DNA of 64,000 nucleotides from JAJPKK01 sp963844635 (GCA_963844635.1 CAWJPD010000004.1:124001-188000); one strand, 5' to 3'; shown: positions 17,827 through 26,023, counted from the first letter of the stretch. The notes: generated by a model from the sequence alone, not told the origin. Numbers and translations: made by a program.

Positions 17827-18771
17827 TCAAAAGTCCTCCGTCGCGGCGCGGGGCACCGCCGCATCACCCTTCTCGTAGTACAAGTGCGCGTTTTCCGAGC
17901 AGACATATTCCGGCCATTGGCCGACACCGCGGCGATAGGTGACGGTGGCCGACCAAGGCATGGTGAACACCCCTTCGTCTTCGACGACGAATTCGAGCTG
18001 CAATCCGTTGCCCCTGTAATTCTGGTCGATGGCGATCCCGGAGTCATTTGTCGGCACGCGCTGGTTTTCCTTTTCGCTGCGCTCCTGCGCTGCCTTTGCC
18101 GCGTCGTAATCTATGAGCCGATAGCGTTCGGTGACGTGCAGCGAACGGCTGTATGGCGTTCCATAAACGTCGACCATGGCGAACGGCCGATCGGTCCTGA
18201 TCCCGACGGTGTCGATGACGAGCGAGGCACCTTCGAAGTGTCCGACAGAATCCCCATGCAGCGACGGCGTCACTTTGGCCGGGTGCTTTTCGTTCAGGCG
18301 TACCTCGCGGCTCTCATGATCGAAGAAATAGAGAAAGGTGACCTTGTCCTGCTGCTGCAGCATCTGCAGCCCGAGGTTCCAGAAGATGTACGGCACCGGC
18401 TGGGCCCAGCATTGGTTGGCCGGCGTCGGATAGCCGATGCCGGCGAGCGAGATTTCGCCGTGCTTCCTCACGATATCCGCGGCCTGCTGCTTCAGGATCG
18501 GATTCGTGTAGTCGCCGACGAACTGCCTCGTGTTGCCGACGCCGTTGGGGAGACGCGACTTGTTCACCACCGGACCGGGTCCGGACAGCGGCGGGTCGAA
18601 GCCCGGCCACACCGCCCGGGCCCACTGGCCTGAGAAGTCCGGCACTGCGCCCGCCGCGTCGTCGGCGCTCGCGGCCTGGCCGAGAGCCGCCATGTGCCGG
18701 CATAATCCCCAGCCAAACACCACGGCTGCGGCGATCGCGATCGTCAGAATGTGCTGCCTTTGGCTGCACAT
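17827..18771 (-). CDS. Secreted protein of unknown function, paralogue 2 of 3
   Basis: 314 aa. The N-terminus has a hydrophobic segment (residues 8-22) followed by AALGQAASADD, probably a signal peptide; GGGAGGG lies six bases before ATG 18771. It shares with the protein at 8502-9362 the order GPGPVVNKSRLPN, YTNPILKQQAADI, SVGHFEGASLVIDTVGIRTD, HVTERYRLIDYD and YVCSENAHLYYE. An insertion of about 40 residues before the last block distinguishes it. Function unknown. It is likely periplasmic. It stands alone between the putrescine operon and a repeat block. Confidence 0.75.
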   Translation of the reverse strand: MCSQRQHILTIAIAAAVVFGWGLCRHMAALGQAASADDAAGAVPDFSGQWARAVWPGFDPPLSGPGPVVNKSRLPNGVGNTRQFVGDYTNPILKQQAADIVRKHGEISLAGIGYPTPANQCWAQPVPYIFWNLGLQMLQQQDKVTFLYFFDHESREVRLNEKHPAKVTPSLHGDSVGHFEGASLVIDTVGIRTDRPFAMVDVYGTPYSRSLHVTERYRLIDYDAAKAAQERSEKENQRVPTNDSGIAIDQNYRGNGLQLEFVVEDEGVFTMPWSATVTYRRGVGQWPEYVCSENAHLYYEKGDAAVPRAATEDF

Positions 18772-18830
18772 GCAATCCCTCCCATTGTCATCGGCATAGG
18801 CACGAGCGATTTATGCATCGAAACATTTTT

Positions 18831-18970
18831 AGCGCATGATCCCGAAAAGTTGCAGACTTTTCGGACAAACATAATACGCAACATCACCACGCATCCGTCG
18901 TCGAGCGCAGTCCGCGACGGATGCGCAACATCACCACGCATCCGTCGTCGAGCGCAGTCCGCGACGGATG
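18831..18970. repeat. REP element followed by a 47-bp tandem duplication
   Basis: 18831-18866 is a copy of the AGCGCATGATCCCGAAAAGT palindrome. From 18877 a 47-bp unit is repeated twice exactly (18877-18923 and 18924-18970); each unit holds GCATCCGTCG and CGACGGATGC as an inverted pair. A close relative of the unit is at about 25937-25978, again directly after a GCGCATGATCCCG palindrome. Confidence 0.8.
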
Positions 18971-19066
18971 CGCAAAGGAACCCGAGCGCAGGCAATTCGA
19001 GCTGAACGCGTCCCGCCCTGGCGAAAAGCTCAAGCCCCGCCCGCCCGCGAAGCGCACTGGCGGGCC

Positions 19067-19685
19067 TTACGATCTCTTCGGCGCGCCGATCTTGGTCTCG
19101 CCATGCGCGAGCAGGCGCGCGATGTTGGCGCGATGCATGAACCATAGCAATGTTGCGAGCAGCGCGAACAGCGCTGCCTCTCGGCTCTCGCCGAGGTACC
19201 ACAACAATCCCGGCGTCGCGGCGCTCGCGATCAGAGCGGACAGCGACGAGTAGCGCGTCGCGGCAGCGACCGCGAGCCAGATCAGGCCGAAGCCGAGCGC
19301 GGCCGGCCACGCGAAGGCGATGAGAAGGCCGATAAACGTGGCGACACCCTTGCCCCCTCGGAACCCGAGCCACATCGGAAACAGGTGCCCGAGAAATGCC
19401 CCGCACCCGGCGAACATGGCCGCAGGCTCCCCGGCATAGGCCAGAGTTATCCACACCGCCACCGCGCCTTTGAGGGCATCGCCCGCGAGCGTTGCCGCGG
19501 CAAGTCCTTTGTGGCCGGTGCGCAAGACATTGGTCGCACCGATATTCCCCGACCCGATGGTGCGGATGTCCGCGGTTCCGGCGAGCCTCGTCAGCACGAG
19601 ACCGAACGGGGTTGAGACCCAGCAGATAGCCGAATGCCAGGGCTGCGAGCATGGCCGGAACCGAAACACCCACGAAACCGCTCAT
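19067..19685 (-). CDS. plsY: Glycerol-3-phosphate acyltransferase (acyl-phosphate dependent), read across a frameshift
   Basis: PlsY transfers the acyl group of acyl-phosphate to glycerol-3-phosphate in phospholipid synthesis at the inner membrane. The N-terminus reads MSGFVGVSVPAMLAALAFGY from ATG 19685. The rest is one frame over: PFGLVLTRLAGTADIRTIGS, SGNIGATNVLRT, FRGGKGVATF, and about five membrane spans. The switch falls at GGGG 19608-19611, where one extra base explains it. The three PlsY signature loops are all present, so the gene is probably intact in the organism. Product about 205 aa, the family norm. Confidence 0.88.
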
Positions 19686-19821
19686 GAAGGCCCGAACCGC
19701 GCCGCCAAAACGCGGCGTCGCCCTTTGCGTTTCCCAAGCGTCATCGGCTCATCTGCGCACCGGAAATCATCTTTGTCTGGACGCAGCGCATGACGCGGCG
19801 AACCTGCGGCGGGATCTTGCC

Positions 19822-20433
19822 TCAAGGCCGCGGGTTCGGGCAGCGCGGGTCGTCAAAGCCCGCGGGGTTGAAGGCCACGCCGGGACAAGCCTCGTGATAA
19901 GCCCGGATGACGTCCTGAGAACGGTTCGAGCCGCCATCGGTGAACACCAGGGATTGCTGGAACCGAAGGATTCCGGCGCTGCCACTTTGGCCGACCAGTG
20001 CCTTGGCTTCGATCTGGTACAGCCGTCCATGGTAGTCGAACACCGAAATCGTCGAACGGCTGCCGTCCCCGCCTTCGACGCCTAACGAACGCCCGTAGAC
20101 GCTGTAGATGCGCTGCGGGATGTTGAAGGTCACCCTGCCGCCTTCCGACAGCAACTGGATCGCGTGATCGAGAACGGCTTTCTCATCAAGGCCGGTGCCG
20201 GTCATTTCAGCCACTGTCACCTTGAACAGGTCGTTGTTCTGGCGCACCGAATATACGTGTGCTGGGACTGCGCGACCGGTGGCTGCCTGATATGTCGTGG
20301 TTTCGACCTGCGGCTTTGCGGGAAATGTCACCGTGAAAGCGTATTCGGGGTAATTGTATTCCTGCCAACTCTGGGCGGCGGCGGTGTTGGTGGCGAGGGC
20401 GGTTGCGGCCAACATGAAAACGACTGTGCGCAT
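19822..20433 (-). CDS. Secreted hypothetical protein
   Basis: 203 aa from ATG 20433, with AGGAG seven bases upstream. Signal peptide MRTVVFMLAATALATNTAAA followed by QSWQEYNYPEYAFTVTFPAK. The opening Y-P-(x)3-F-(x)3-FP resembles small periplasmic proteins that start with a beta strand module (PsbP/DUF-type), but I cannot name it. The region VFDYHGRLYQIEAKALVGQS and the tail with two Cys (ACPGVAF, DPRCPNP) are other landmarks. No operon partner is evident; plsY lies 137 bp downstream on the same strand. Confidence 0.7.
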   Translation of the reverse strand: MRTVVFMLAATALATNTAAAQSWQEYNYPEYAFTVTFPAKPQVETTTYQAATGRAVPAHVYSVRQNNDLFKVTVAEMTGTGLDEKAVLDHAIQLLSEGGRVTFNIPQRIYSVYGRSLGVEGGDGSRSTISVFDYHGRLYQIEAKALVGQSGSAGILRFQQSLVFTDGGSNRSQDVIRAYHEACPGVAFNPAGFDDPRCPNPRP

Positions 20434-20889
20434 TTGGTTCTCCTGACCAAAGACAGTCCAGCGCAGGACGCGCCCCGTTGCGGGCGTTGGTCTCGCGGAC
20501 TGCGACAATAACGCTGTCATTTTCCCCCTGGCCTGAGTAAGACGCAACCGATCGTTCCGTCCGGATCGGCGTTTTTCGGCGGATGGCCGTGCTTGTCGAA
20601 GCCGGATGGCATGCAAGAAGGCCGGCCTACAGGGACGCGTGTCGCCCGGACAGAGCGCAGCGATGCCAGGGACTTTTGGACGATCCGCCCGGACGCCGAC
20701 GAAGCTGCGCCCGGAACTTATGCCGGCACCCAATATCTATCGCCGCCCGGGATGCCGTTCCATCTGCGCTGCGACCTACAACCCCGTCGCGTGGTCCCGA
20801 AAGTTGCAGACGCTTCCGACCAAGCTTATGCGGAAAATCAAAGGGGACCGAGCGGGAGGGCGGTTCGCATCCCGAGGGCGGGCGCGCAG
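20434..20889. other. Gene-free stretch with one REP copy
   Basis: No frame here has coding character that I can support. A degenerate copy of the TGATCCCGAAAAGTTGCAG palindrome lies at about 20789-20832. The part next to 20433 should hold the promoter of the secreted gene. Confidence 0.4.
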
Positions 20890-21243
20890 CTACACATCGC
20901 TGACTTTCGGCCGTTGGCGTTCGTCGCCATCGACGCGGCGCGACCCCGGTGGGACAGGCTGCTGGCCCGATTGCGCACCCAAAATGCCGATCGCGCAATC
21001 GAGGTCCATCGCCAGGCGGGCGGATTCGGGTAATGGCGGCAAGGTCGGTGGGGGCATGTCCTCCCAGTCTGTCAATTCCGTCGGATCGGTTGCGTAGATC
21101 GCGAGAGGCGGTCGATCGTCAAAGAAACGAATGTCAAGGGTCCGCGACGGCATGACACCCTCACACCAAGCAACATCACGGGAACAGAGATGCAGCCCAA
21201 GTACGGTGAAAGAGAGGCCGCGCGGGTCGTGGGTCGACATCAT
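20890..21243 (-). CDS. Hypothetical protein
   Basis: 117 aa if read from the ATG at 21243 (MMSTHDPRGLSFTVLGLHLC). Contains CEGVMPSRTLDIRFFDDRPP and a Pro-rich stretch MPPPTLPPLPESARLAMDLD. I do not recognise a family. The region is open and strand-consistent with its neighbours, but its ribosome site is weak and a terminator sits directly upstream. It could be a decayed gene or non-coding. Confidence 0.3.
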   Translation of the reverse strand: MMSTHDPRGLSFTVLGLHLCSRDVAWCEGVMPSRTLDIRFFDDRPPLAIYATDPTELTDWEDMPPPTLPPLPESARLAMDLDCAIGILGAQSGQQPVPPGSRRVDGDERQRPKVSDV

Positions 21244-21249
21244 CACGCG

Positions 21250-21284
21250 TAAACGAAAAGAGCCGCTTTGGGGAAAGCGGCTCT
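21250..21284 (-). terminator. Intrinsic terminator downstream of the 58-aa gene
   Basis: AGAGCCGCTTT and AAAGCGGCTCT (21259-21269 and 21274-21284) make an 11-bp perfect stem with a GGGG loop; on the minus strand it is followed by TTCGTTT. Confidence 0.75.
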
Positions 21285-21436
21285 CGTCCTGTGTTGGGCG
21301 GTAAGGGCCAGCTGGGTGAGAAGCGGGCCGATTTCCGCGTTCCCAGGGGAGCACGTCCAATGGGCCGAGTCTATGCAGCCGGCCAGTTTTCAACTGTTAA
21401 TCCACAGGAAAGTCTTCCCCTTCGAGGTTCGGCCGA

Positions 21437-21613
21437 TTACCGCGGTTCACCTCGGCGCGCTTTTGCTTGAGCTTCCAGTTCGGCGGCACGCCTCTCGAAA
21501 TCCCGCGCCAGCCCAGCAGCCAACGCCGGGTCGGCATTCATGTCCACAGCCAGTGCCTGACACCTCTCGGCTTGGCGCCTCAAAAAGGCAGCCGTCTCCA
21601 ATGTCCGATCCAT
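21437..21613 (-). CDS. Small hypothetical protein, 58 aa
   Basis: MDRTLETAAFLRRQAERCQA, then Ala/Glu/Arg-rich helix to the end (AELEAQAKARRGEPR). ATG 21613 has AGGAG at eight bases, and a strong terminator follows at 21250-21284, so expression is plausible. I recall similar very short helical proteins in Bradyrhizobium relatives; their function is unknown. The sequence fits a single amphipathic helix pair with one Cys. Confidence 0.6.
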   Translation of the reverse strand: MDRTLETAAFLRRQAERCQALAVDMNADPALAAGLARDFERRAAELEAQAKARRGEPR

Positions 21614-21838
21614 CACGCTACTCCTACTATACTGGAACGCCACGAAGCATAACCGTACGTCTGAAGCATAACCGTAGGCCTGAAATGAGGCACAGCAGTG
21701 TTCGCGGCAACTGCTGAAGGTCTGCCGGTGTCCGCCAAAGAACACCGATGCCGCGGATCACCAGGCTCAGTCGCGGCCGCCAGCCGAATGGACCGCAACA
21801 CTGTGACCGCAACACTGCGATTGTGGACACGCTCGAAT

Positions 21839-21976
21839 TCAATCTTTTGGTTCGGCCTTCTTTGCACCCTGGAAGAGTCGCTTGGCCGCGCCGACCCCAA
21901 GGAAAATGCAAATCACGGCACCGAGCGCAAAATACAAAACTCCAAAGTCGAGTAGAAATTGAAAGGTGTTGCTCAT
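21839..21976 (-). CDS. Small single-span membrane protein, 45 aa
   Basis: Reads MSNTFQFLLDFGVLYFALGA, then VICIFLGVGAAKRLFQGAKK and AEPKD. One hydrophobic span (about residues 7-31) is followed by a basic tail, a plausible one-pass inner-membrane peptide with the tail in the cytosol. Its ribosome site is weak (AAGG eleven bases upstream). It lies 225 bp upstream of the 58-aa gene on the same strand. I cannot assign a function; it could also be a chance frame. Confidence 0.45.
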   Translation of the reverse strand: MSNTFQFLLDFGVLYFALGAVICIFLGVGAAKRLFQGAKKAEPKD

Positions 21977-22136
21977 TCGTGGTCTGCCTTGTGACTTGTG
22001 CGATCCGCCACCTTATGGCATTCGCCGGAGGGTAACCGCGCCAGAACAGCTTAGCGAGCTTCGGACGAGGTCCGAACAAACCATCATTGTGCGACGACAT
22101 GGCGGCAGCGAGCGATCTCCCGAGGTCATCCGTAGG

Positions 22137-22445
22137 TCAGGCGTCGAGTGCCCGATAGACGCTCGCCCGGCCAATGCTCAGCGCCTTCGCGATCTCGGGC
22201 GTAAGTTCATTCAATAAAGCCATCACATTGAAATTCGGCCCGGCTGGATCAATCGCTTGCTTCGTCCCGACCGTAGGCCGCTTGAAGATACGCAGGACGG
22301 GACCGAGCGTTAGATCGACAGTCTTGGACGAATAGGCATCAAGCGGAGGCCGCGGCGTAATATCGAACAAGCCCGCCGAGATCAAGTTTCTGATTTCTCT
22401 ATCAGATAGAATCAACCTTGCGTCCTCTCCCACCCCCAAGCTCAT
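22137..22445 (-). pseudogene. Chimeric remnant: dCTP-deaminase-like N-terminus joined to resolvase C-terminus
   Basis: One 102-aa frame. The first 80 residues (LILSDREIRNLISAGLFDIT, PPLDAYSSKTVDLTLGPVLR, GPNFNVMALL) look like the start of a dCTP deaminase-type protein, which normally continues for about 100 more residues with the catalytic core. Instead it passes into EIAKALSIGRASVYRALDA, the helix-turn-helix end of a serine resolvase. The join looks like a deletion scar. A near-identical resolvase tail occurs at 24065-24130. Neither half should work. Confidence 0.6.
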
Positions 22446-22614
22446 TTTTGGCCACCCACACCCGCCAAGCGCCCAGAACAGTTCCGCAACCGGCTGTGCT
22501 CTTGCCGCAGTTCCGGCGCCCTGATCTGGACGCGCTCATAAGGCGGCTGGCCATTCGAGGGGCCAAATTGGTATGTACCGTTGCTGGTCATTTTGACCTA
22601 ACGAAGAGATGGAC

Positions 22615-23322
22615 ATGCTCTCTCGTTTCCGCCGTTCCGCACCTTCGCGCCCTTCGACGGAGAAAGAGCATACGACGATGACCAAGGTCATGTTCGAAAA
22701 GACCAGGGCGCTCGGACGCGATGGCGCGCTGCTTCATTTGTCAGCGGAACGCACGATGTTTTCCGTTTTGCTTGCCGAACGCTTAACCAAATCCAATCCG
22801 CTGTGTGTCCTCGACTTTGGCGGCGCATGTGGAATTCATCACATGGTCGCGGATCGGCTTGGAATAGCGCTCCGTTGGGCCCTCGTGGAATCGCCCATCA
22901 TGGCTGCAACGGCGGCTCCGCTCTCTTCTGCGACGCTCCAGTTCTTTTCTGACATCGATCAGGCGACGCGATGGATAGGCGGCGCCATTGATCTGATGTT
23001 CTCGTCCGGCACGTTGTCGTATGTCGATGACCCGGAAGCCACGCTGCGGCAACTCGTGGCATTGCGCGCGCCGCTGATGGTGTGGTCGCGGCTCGCGATG
23101 TCGGACGGCGAAGCGCGTCGCGACTTCCAGGTTTTTCGGCTCGCTCACTGCGGATTGGGTCCGCTCCCGCCGGGTTTTGCGGACCGCGATGTCAGTGGTC
23201 AAAGGACGTTCCTGTCGCGAGACAAATTCCTGGCAGCTCACGAAGGATATGCACTTTCCATGAAATACGGCGATCTCGAATCGGGGCAATTCGACTTCCT
23301 TCGCGATGATATGAGCCTTTAA
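22615..23322 (+). CDS. Putative SAM-dependent methyltransferase (TIGR04325-like)
   Basis: 235 aa from ATG 22615 (GAAGAG six bases upstream; alternatives at 22609 and 22678). The Rossmann-type motif I is NPLCVLDFGGACGIHHMVAD; LRWALVESPIMAATAAP fits motif II and LMFSSGTLSYVDDPEATLRQ motif IV. This arrangement is the one I know from the TIGR04325/LIC12133 family, often in surface-polysaccharide clusters, and such a cluster begins 3 kb downstream. Substrate unknown. It is flanked by resolvase scraps, so it may have come by transfer. Confidence 0.55.
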   Translation: MLSRFRRSAPSRPSTEKEHTTMTKVMFEKTRALGRDGALLHLSAERTMFSVLLAERLTKSNPLCVLDFGGACGIHHMVADRLGIALRWALVESPIMAATAAPLSSATLQFFSDIDQATRWIGGAIDLMFSSGTLSYVDDPEATLRQLVALRAPLMVWSRLAMSDGEARRDFQVFRLAHCGLGPLPPGFADRDVSGQRTFLSRDKFLAAHEGYALSMKYGDLESGQFDFLRDDMSL

Positions 23323-23546
23323 CTCGTCAAATCCCTGCGATGCCCGATTGCATCTGCTGCTGCAATGCCTGCAACTGGCCTTGCGGTGAAAAGCACTGCC
23401 GCTTGCGTGGGCGCGTGCGGTTACGCCGATTAATATTGGCGCCCCCAGGCCAACCGTAAAACTGACGTTGGCGGCGGCGATTTGAGAGAGCGCCGCGGCA
23501 AGCGCCTCGACGCCCTGATAGTACGGCGATGCCTGCTGACTTGCGT

Positions 23547-23769
23547 GGTGAAGGTCGCCGATGCTGCGGACCATGCGGTCGATCCGGGTCACCATCAGCA
23601 CGTCGCCGGCCCGGAGGAACTCCAGCACGGTCCGCAGTTCGTCCCGGCCTTCAGCTGTCGTGCCGCTGCGCTTCTCGGCGCGGATGACCTCGCAGCCGGC
23701 GGCCTTCAAGGCAGCCTCTTGAGTGGAAAGGTCTTGTTCAGTCGTGCTGACCCGCGCGTAGCCAATCAC
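23547..23769 (-). pseudogene. Serine recombinase (resolvase) N-terminal fragment
   Basis: From a GTG at 23769: VIGYARVSTTEQDLSTQEAA, then GTTAEGRDELRTVLEFLRAG and DVLMVTRIDRMVRSIGDLHH. The catalytic Ser of ARVS and the Arg residues of the core are present. After SIGDLHH the sequence loses all resemblance, so the second half of the catalytic domain and the DNA-binding domain are missing. Matching C-terminal pieces lie elsewhere (22137-22200, 24065-24130), suggesting one or more resolvase genes were broken up here. Confidence 0.75.
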
Positions 23770-24055
23770 CGTTATGGTCCCCAGCCTCTTTGTCTCGCCG
23801 GAAAAGCAGCGCACTCGAGGTCCGAAGGTCATAGCGGAAAGTAATAGGACGCAAGCGCGCCGGCAATTACGGCCAAGACAATCGCGCAGAATATTGCCAG
23901 CAGTACTCGTTGCGACATTGGCTCACAAGCGGGGGAGAGGCGACGTGCACCGCGGACCGCCAAACGGGGCGAAGATTGTCTGGCGGCCCGCGATTTAGGC
24001 ACGCGAGCAGATCACGGCGCGCCAAAGCCACGATGATGTCGCCGCGTGAACCCGG

Positions 24056-24133
24056 TCAACTGGGCTTTCTTACAGCGCAGAGCTGAGGTTCCAGTACCCG
24101 GTAAACGCTCGCCCGGCCGATGCTCAGGGCCTT
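24056..24133 (-). pseudogene. Resolvase C-terminal fragment
   Basis: Reads KALSIGRASVYRVLEPQLCA and VRKPS to a stop at 24056. The first 15 residues are the recognition helix of a Hin/Tn3-type resolvase, nearly the same as at 22137-22200. No catalytic domain is attached. Confidence 0.6.
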
Positions 24134-24561
24134 ATCGCTATGATCGCCGCTGACTCTCGATCGGCTACCAGCGCCGCACTTCCGAGCTCGAGGCCAACGC
24201 CTCCGTGCTTGCGATGGGTGAGGCGCGTCCGCACCCGGTCGAGCGCCTCGTGATCGGGGATCAGCGCGATCCTCAATCCGAGAGCGCCAAGGAGCGGCCC
24301 GAGGCTCGTGCGGCCGATCGATTTCATCTGGCTGCGGCAAAGGAGCTTCGACGTGTACCGCAGTGGCAGCCCGGCCACGGCGTCGACCGTTTCCATCGAG
24401 ACATCAAGTTCGGCGATCTGCTGCCGCAGCGCCACGACCAGCTCGGTGCAATCTGTGACGACGGCGATGGGGTGAACGGCATCAGCCGTGCGCCCGCTTG
24501 TAGGAGCGTCGCAACTCCGGTGCAAGGTGTGACGTTTTGCGTCTTCCCATACTATTCCCAT
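24124..24561 (-). CDS. Hypothetical protein with a helix-turn-helix-like core
   Basis: 145 aa from ATG 24561. The core ELVVALRQQIAELDVSMETV, then DAVAGLPLRYTSKLLC and SLGPLLGALGLRIALIPDHE, follows the pattern of short XRE-like proteins I recall in Hyphomicrobiales (helices for recognition of DNA, then a beta end). It has no good ribosome site, and its last residues run into the resolvase scrap, so the natural C-terminus may have been replaced. Possible truncated regulator; function unknown. Confidence 0.45.
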   Translation of the reverse strand: MGIVWEDAKRHTLHRSCDAPTSGRTADAVHPIAVVTDCTELVVALRQQIAELDVSMETVDAVAGLPLRYTSKLLCRSQMKSIGRTSLGPLLGALGLRIALIPDHEALDRVRTRLTHRKHGGVGLELGSAALVADRESAAIIAIRP

Positions 24562-24617
24562 CGGCAATTTCTGGGAAGATAAGCTGACAAAAATCAGGGC
24601 TAAGTCTTTGATTTCTT

Positions 24618-24695
24618 TGGTCGGAGCGCCGAGATTTGAACTCGGGACCCCCAGTCCCCCAGACTGGTGCGCTAACCGGGCTGCGCTACGCTCCG
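24618..24695 (-). tRNA. tRNA-Pro (anticodon GGG)
   Basis: 78 bases including an encoded CCA. Acceptor CGGAGCG/CGCTCCG, D-arm GCGC...GCGC, anticodon stem CCAGT/ACTGG enclosing loop CTGGGGG (anticodon GGG), T-arm CCGAG/CTCGG with TTCAAAT loop. All four stems pair fully. It lies at the edge of the resolvase-rich stretch, and tRNA genes are common integration sites; no integrase or duplicated tRNA 3' end is visible here. Confidence 0.95.
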
Positions 24696-25036
24696 CAAGG
24701 CGGTGGACTATAGGGGGTGCGGTTCCATGGCGCAACCAAACGCCGGCGTTGTGGTCCCGACCCAAGCTTCGGGTGGGGCGACAGTTCCGGGCGCTGTGGG
24801 GTTGCAGAGCGCAGGCTTACCCGCGAGGAACACGCGGCGCAGCCAAGCTCTCATATTCCGGATTGGCCGGCATCATCCGTTGAGCGAGGGGTCTGTCATC
24901 CTGCGGCTGTCCACCGGACATTTTGGACATTGCACCGGGTGAAATCGCGCCCTTACCGGGGAACTTCCGCGCTATCCATCCTGCCCCCTTGGCCGTGAAC
25001 GCCATCACGGCGTCGTGTTCACCACGTCCGGTGCGC
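24696..25036. other. Gene-free stretch between tRNA-Pro and the IS5-family element
   Basis: About 340 bases. I see no supported gene, RNA or repeat; the part next to 24696 should carry the tRNA promoter. The only open frames are short and lack ribosome sites. Confidence 0.4.
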
Positions 25037-25051
25037 TAGGGCGCGTTGACA

Positions 25052-25438
25052 TTACCTGAGCCATATCAGGGCGCTGACGAGGAATAGCATGGAGGCGTAA
25101 GAGAGCGCGGTCTTCTCGTAGCGCGTGGCGATGCGACGAAAATGCTTGATTTTATTGATGAACCTTTCGACCAGGTTGCGGTCCCCGTAGATGTGCGTGT
25201 CGTAGGGGATTGCTTGAGCGCGCGAGCGGCTCGACGGGATCACGGCTTCGGCGCCCGTATCGGCAATGTGAGCACGGAAGCGATCGGAGTAGTAGCCCCT
25301 GTCGGCGAGCAGGTTGTCGAAGGAAAAGCCCTCGATCAGACCTTCGGCCTGGGTGATGTCATTCACTTGGCCTGCTGTCAGAATAAAACGGACGGGATTA
25401 CCGAGAGCATCGACGCCAATGTGGATTTTCGTGCTCAG
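25052..25438 (-). CDS. IS5-family transposase, second frame (orfB)
   Basis: Continues the transposase in the -1 frame: EAIGRSRGGLSTKIHIGVDA, second catalytic Asp in FSFDNLLADRGYYSDRFRAH, and Glu in YGDRNLVERFINKIKHFRRI with ATRYEK. It has no start of its own and is expected to be made as a fusion with orfA by -1 slippage on the AAAAAGGGGG run at the end of orfA. All catalytic residues are present. Confidence 0.85.
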   Translation of the reverse strand: MSTKIHIGVDALGNPVRFILTAGQVNDITQAEGLIEGFSFDNLLADRGYYSDRFRAHIADTGAEAVIPSSRSRAQAIPYDTHIYGDRNLVERFINKIKHFRRIATRYEKTALSYASMLFLVSALIWLR

Positions 25439-25776
25439 GCCGCCGCGCGAACGCCCGATCGCCTCATCTTCGCTTCCCCCTTTTTGGCGCCGGCGGCATG
25501 TTGGTGCGCCCGCACAATGGTGGAGTCGACGATCAGGTATTCGAAATCCGGGTCTTCACGCAAAGCCTCGAAAACACGCTTCCAAACACCTTTCTTGGCC
25601 CATCGGCGAAAGCGCTGGAACACGCTGTTCCAGTTGCCAAATTCGCGAGGCAGATCACGCCAAGGCGCTCCAGCCCGCATTAGCCAAAGCACCGCCTCGA
25701 CAAACAACCGATTGTTCTCGCCGTGCCGTCCTGGGTCCCCCTCCTTACCTGAAAGAAGCGGCGCGATGCGCCGCAT
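25435..25776 (-). CDS. IS5-family transposase, first frame (orfA)
   Basis: 113 aa from MRRIAPLLSGKEGDPGRHGE, with LFVEAVLWLMRAGAPWRDLP and the first catalytic Asp in FEYLIVDSTIVRAHQHAAGA. It ends after KKGEAKMRRSGV, just beyond the AAAAAGGGGG slip site. In the frame one over, the codons just upstream read ILTEAQ, as in the family, so one base may be missing near 25775 as well. Confidence 0.85.
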   Translation of the reverse strand: MRRIAPLLSGKEGDPGRHGENNRLFVEAVLWLMRAGAPWRDLPREFGNWNSVFQRFRRWAKKGVWKRVFEALREDPDFEYLIVDSTIVRAHQHAAGAKKGEAKMRRSGVRAAA

Positions 25777-25882
25777 TGCGCCTCCGTCAGTATCAGTCGA
25801 ATCAAGATCGCCGCCTCCCCAGTTGCGACCTTAGAATCACATTCGCGAGTCGGAGGGGAATCCCCGTATGTCAACGGGCCCT

Positions 25883-26023
25883 AGCGCATGATCCCGCAAA
25901 GTTGCAGACTTTTCGGATAAGATCATGCGCAAAATCAACACGCAGCCGTCGTCGAGCGCAGTCCGCGACGGGTGCGCAGAACATAATCGAGCGGGAGGCA
26001 ATTCAACCTGAACGCATCCCGCT
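25883..26023. repeat. Composite of three REP-type palindromes
   Basis: 25883-25930 is AGCGCATGATCCCGCAAAGT through GATCATGCGC; about 25937-25978 is the CGCAGCCGTCG/CGACGGGTGCG palindrome; 25989-26023 is GAGCGGGAGGCAATTC through GAACGCATCCCGCT. The same order of three elements occurs near 18831-19015. Confidence 0.75.

Larger units (their letters stand above)
25039..25881 (-). mobile_element. IS5-family (IS427-type) insertion sequence
   Basis: 843 bp. Ends are inverted copies: GGGCGCGTTGACATT on the left, and on the right, read inward, GGGCCCGTTGACATA. A TA dinucleotide flanks each side (25037-25038 and 25882-25883), the usual IS427-group target. Two overlapping frames encode the transposase. 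It is inserted directly at the start of an AGCGCATGATCCCG palindrome (25883-25930). Confidence 0.88.

Noticed and set aside
16855..18633. 592-codon open frame on the plus strand across three minus-strand genes
   Set aside because: It lies antisense to the agmatinase, arginine decarboxylase and secreted protein genes, all of which have family motifs and ribosome sites. Long antisense frames are expected at this GC content, and its translation shows no recognisable domain.
18877..18970. Possible CRISPR array (regular repeated units)
   Set aside because: Only two 47-bp units, directly adjacent with no spacers, each palindromic like the local REP family; no cas genes anywhere in the window.
22783..23832. 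Full-length 349-codon resolvase frame
   Set aside because: Only the part from 23769 to 23547 resembles a resolvase; the rest is antisense to the methyltransferase gene and carries no recombinase motifs.
21437..25881. Prophage between 21 and 26 kb
   Set aside because: Resolvase pieces and a tRNA are present, but there are no capsid, tail, terminase, integrase or repressor genes.
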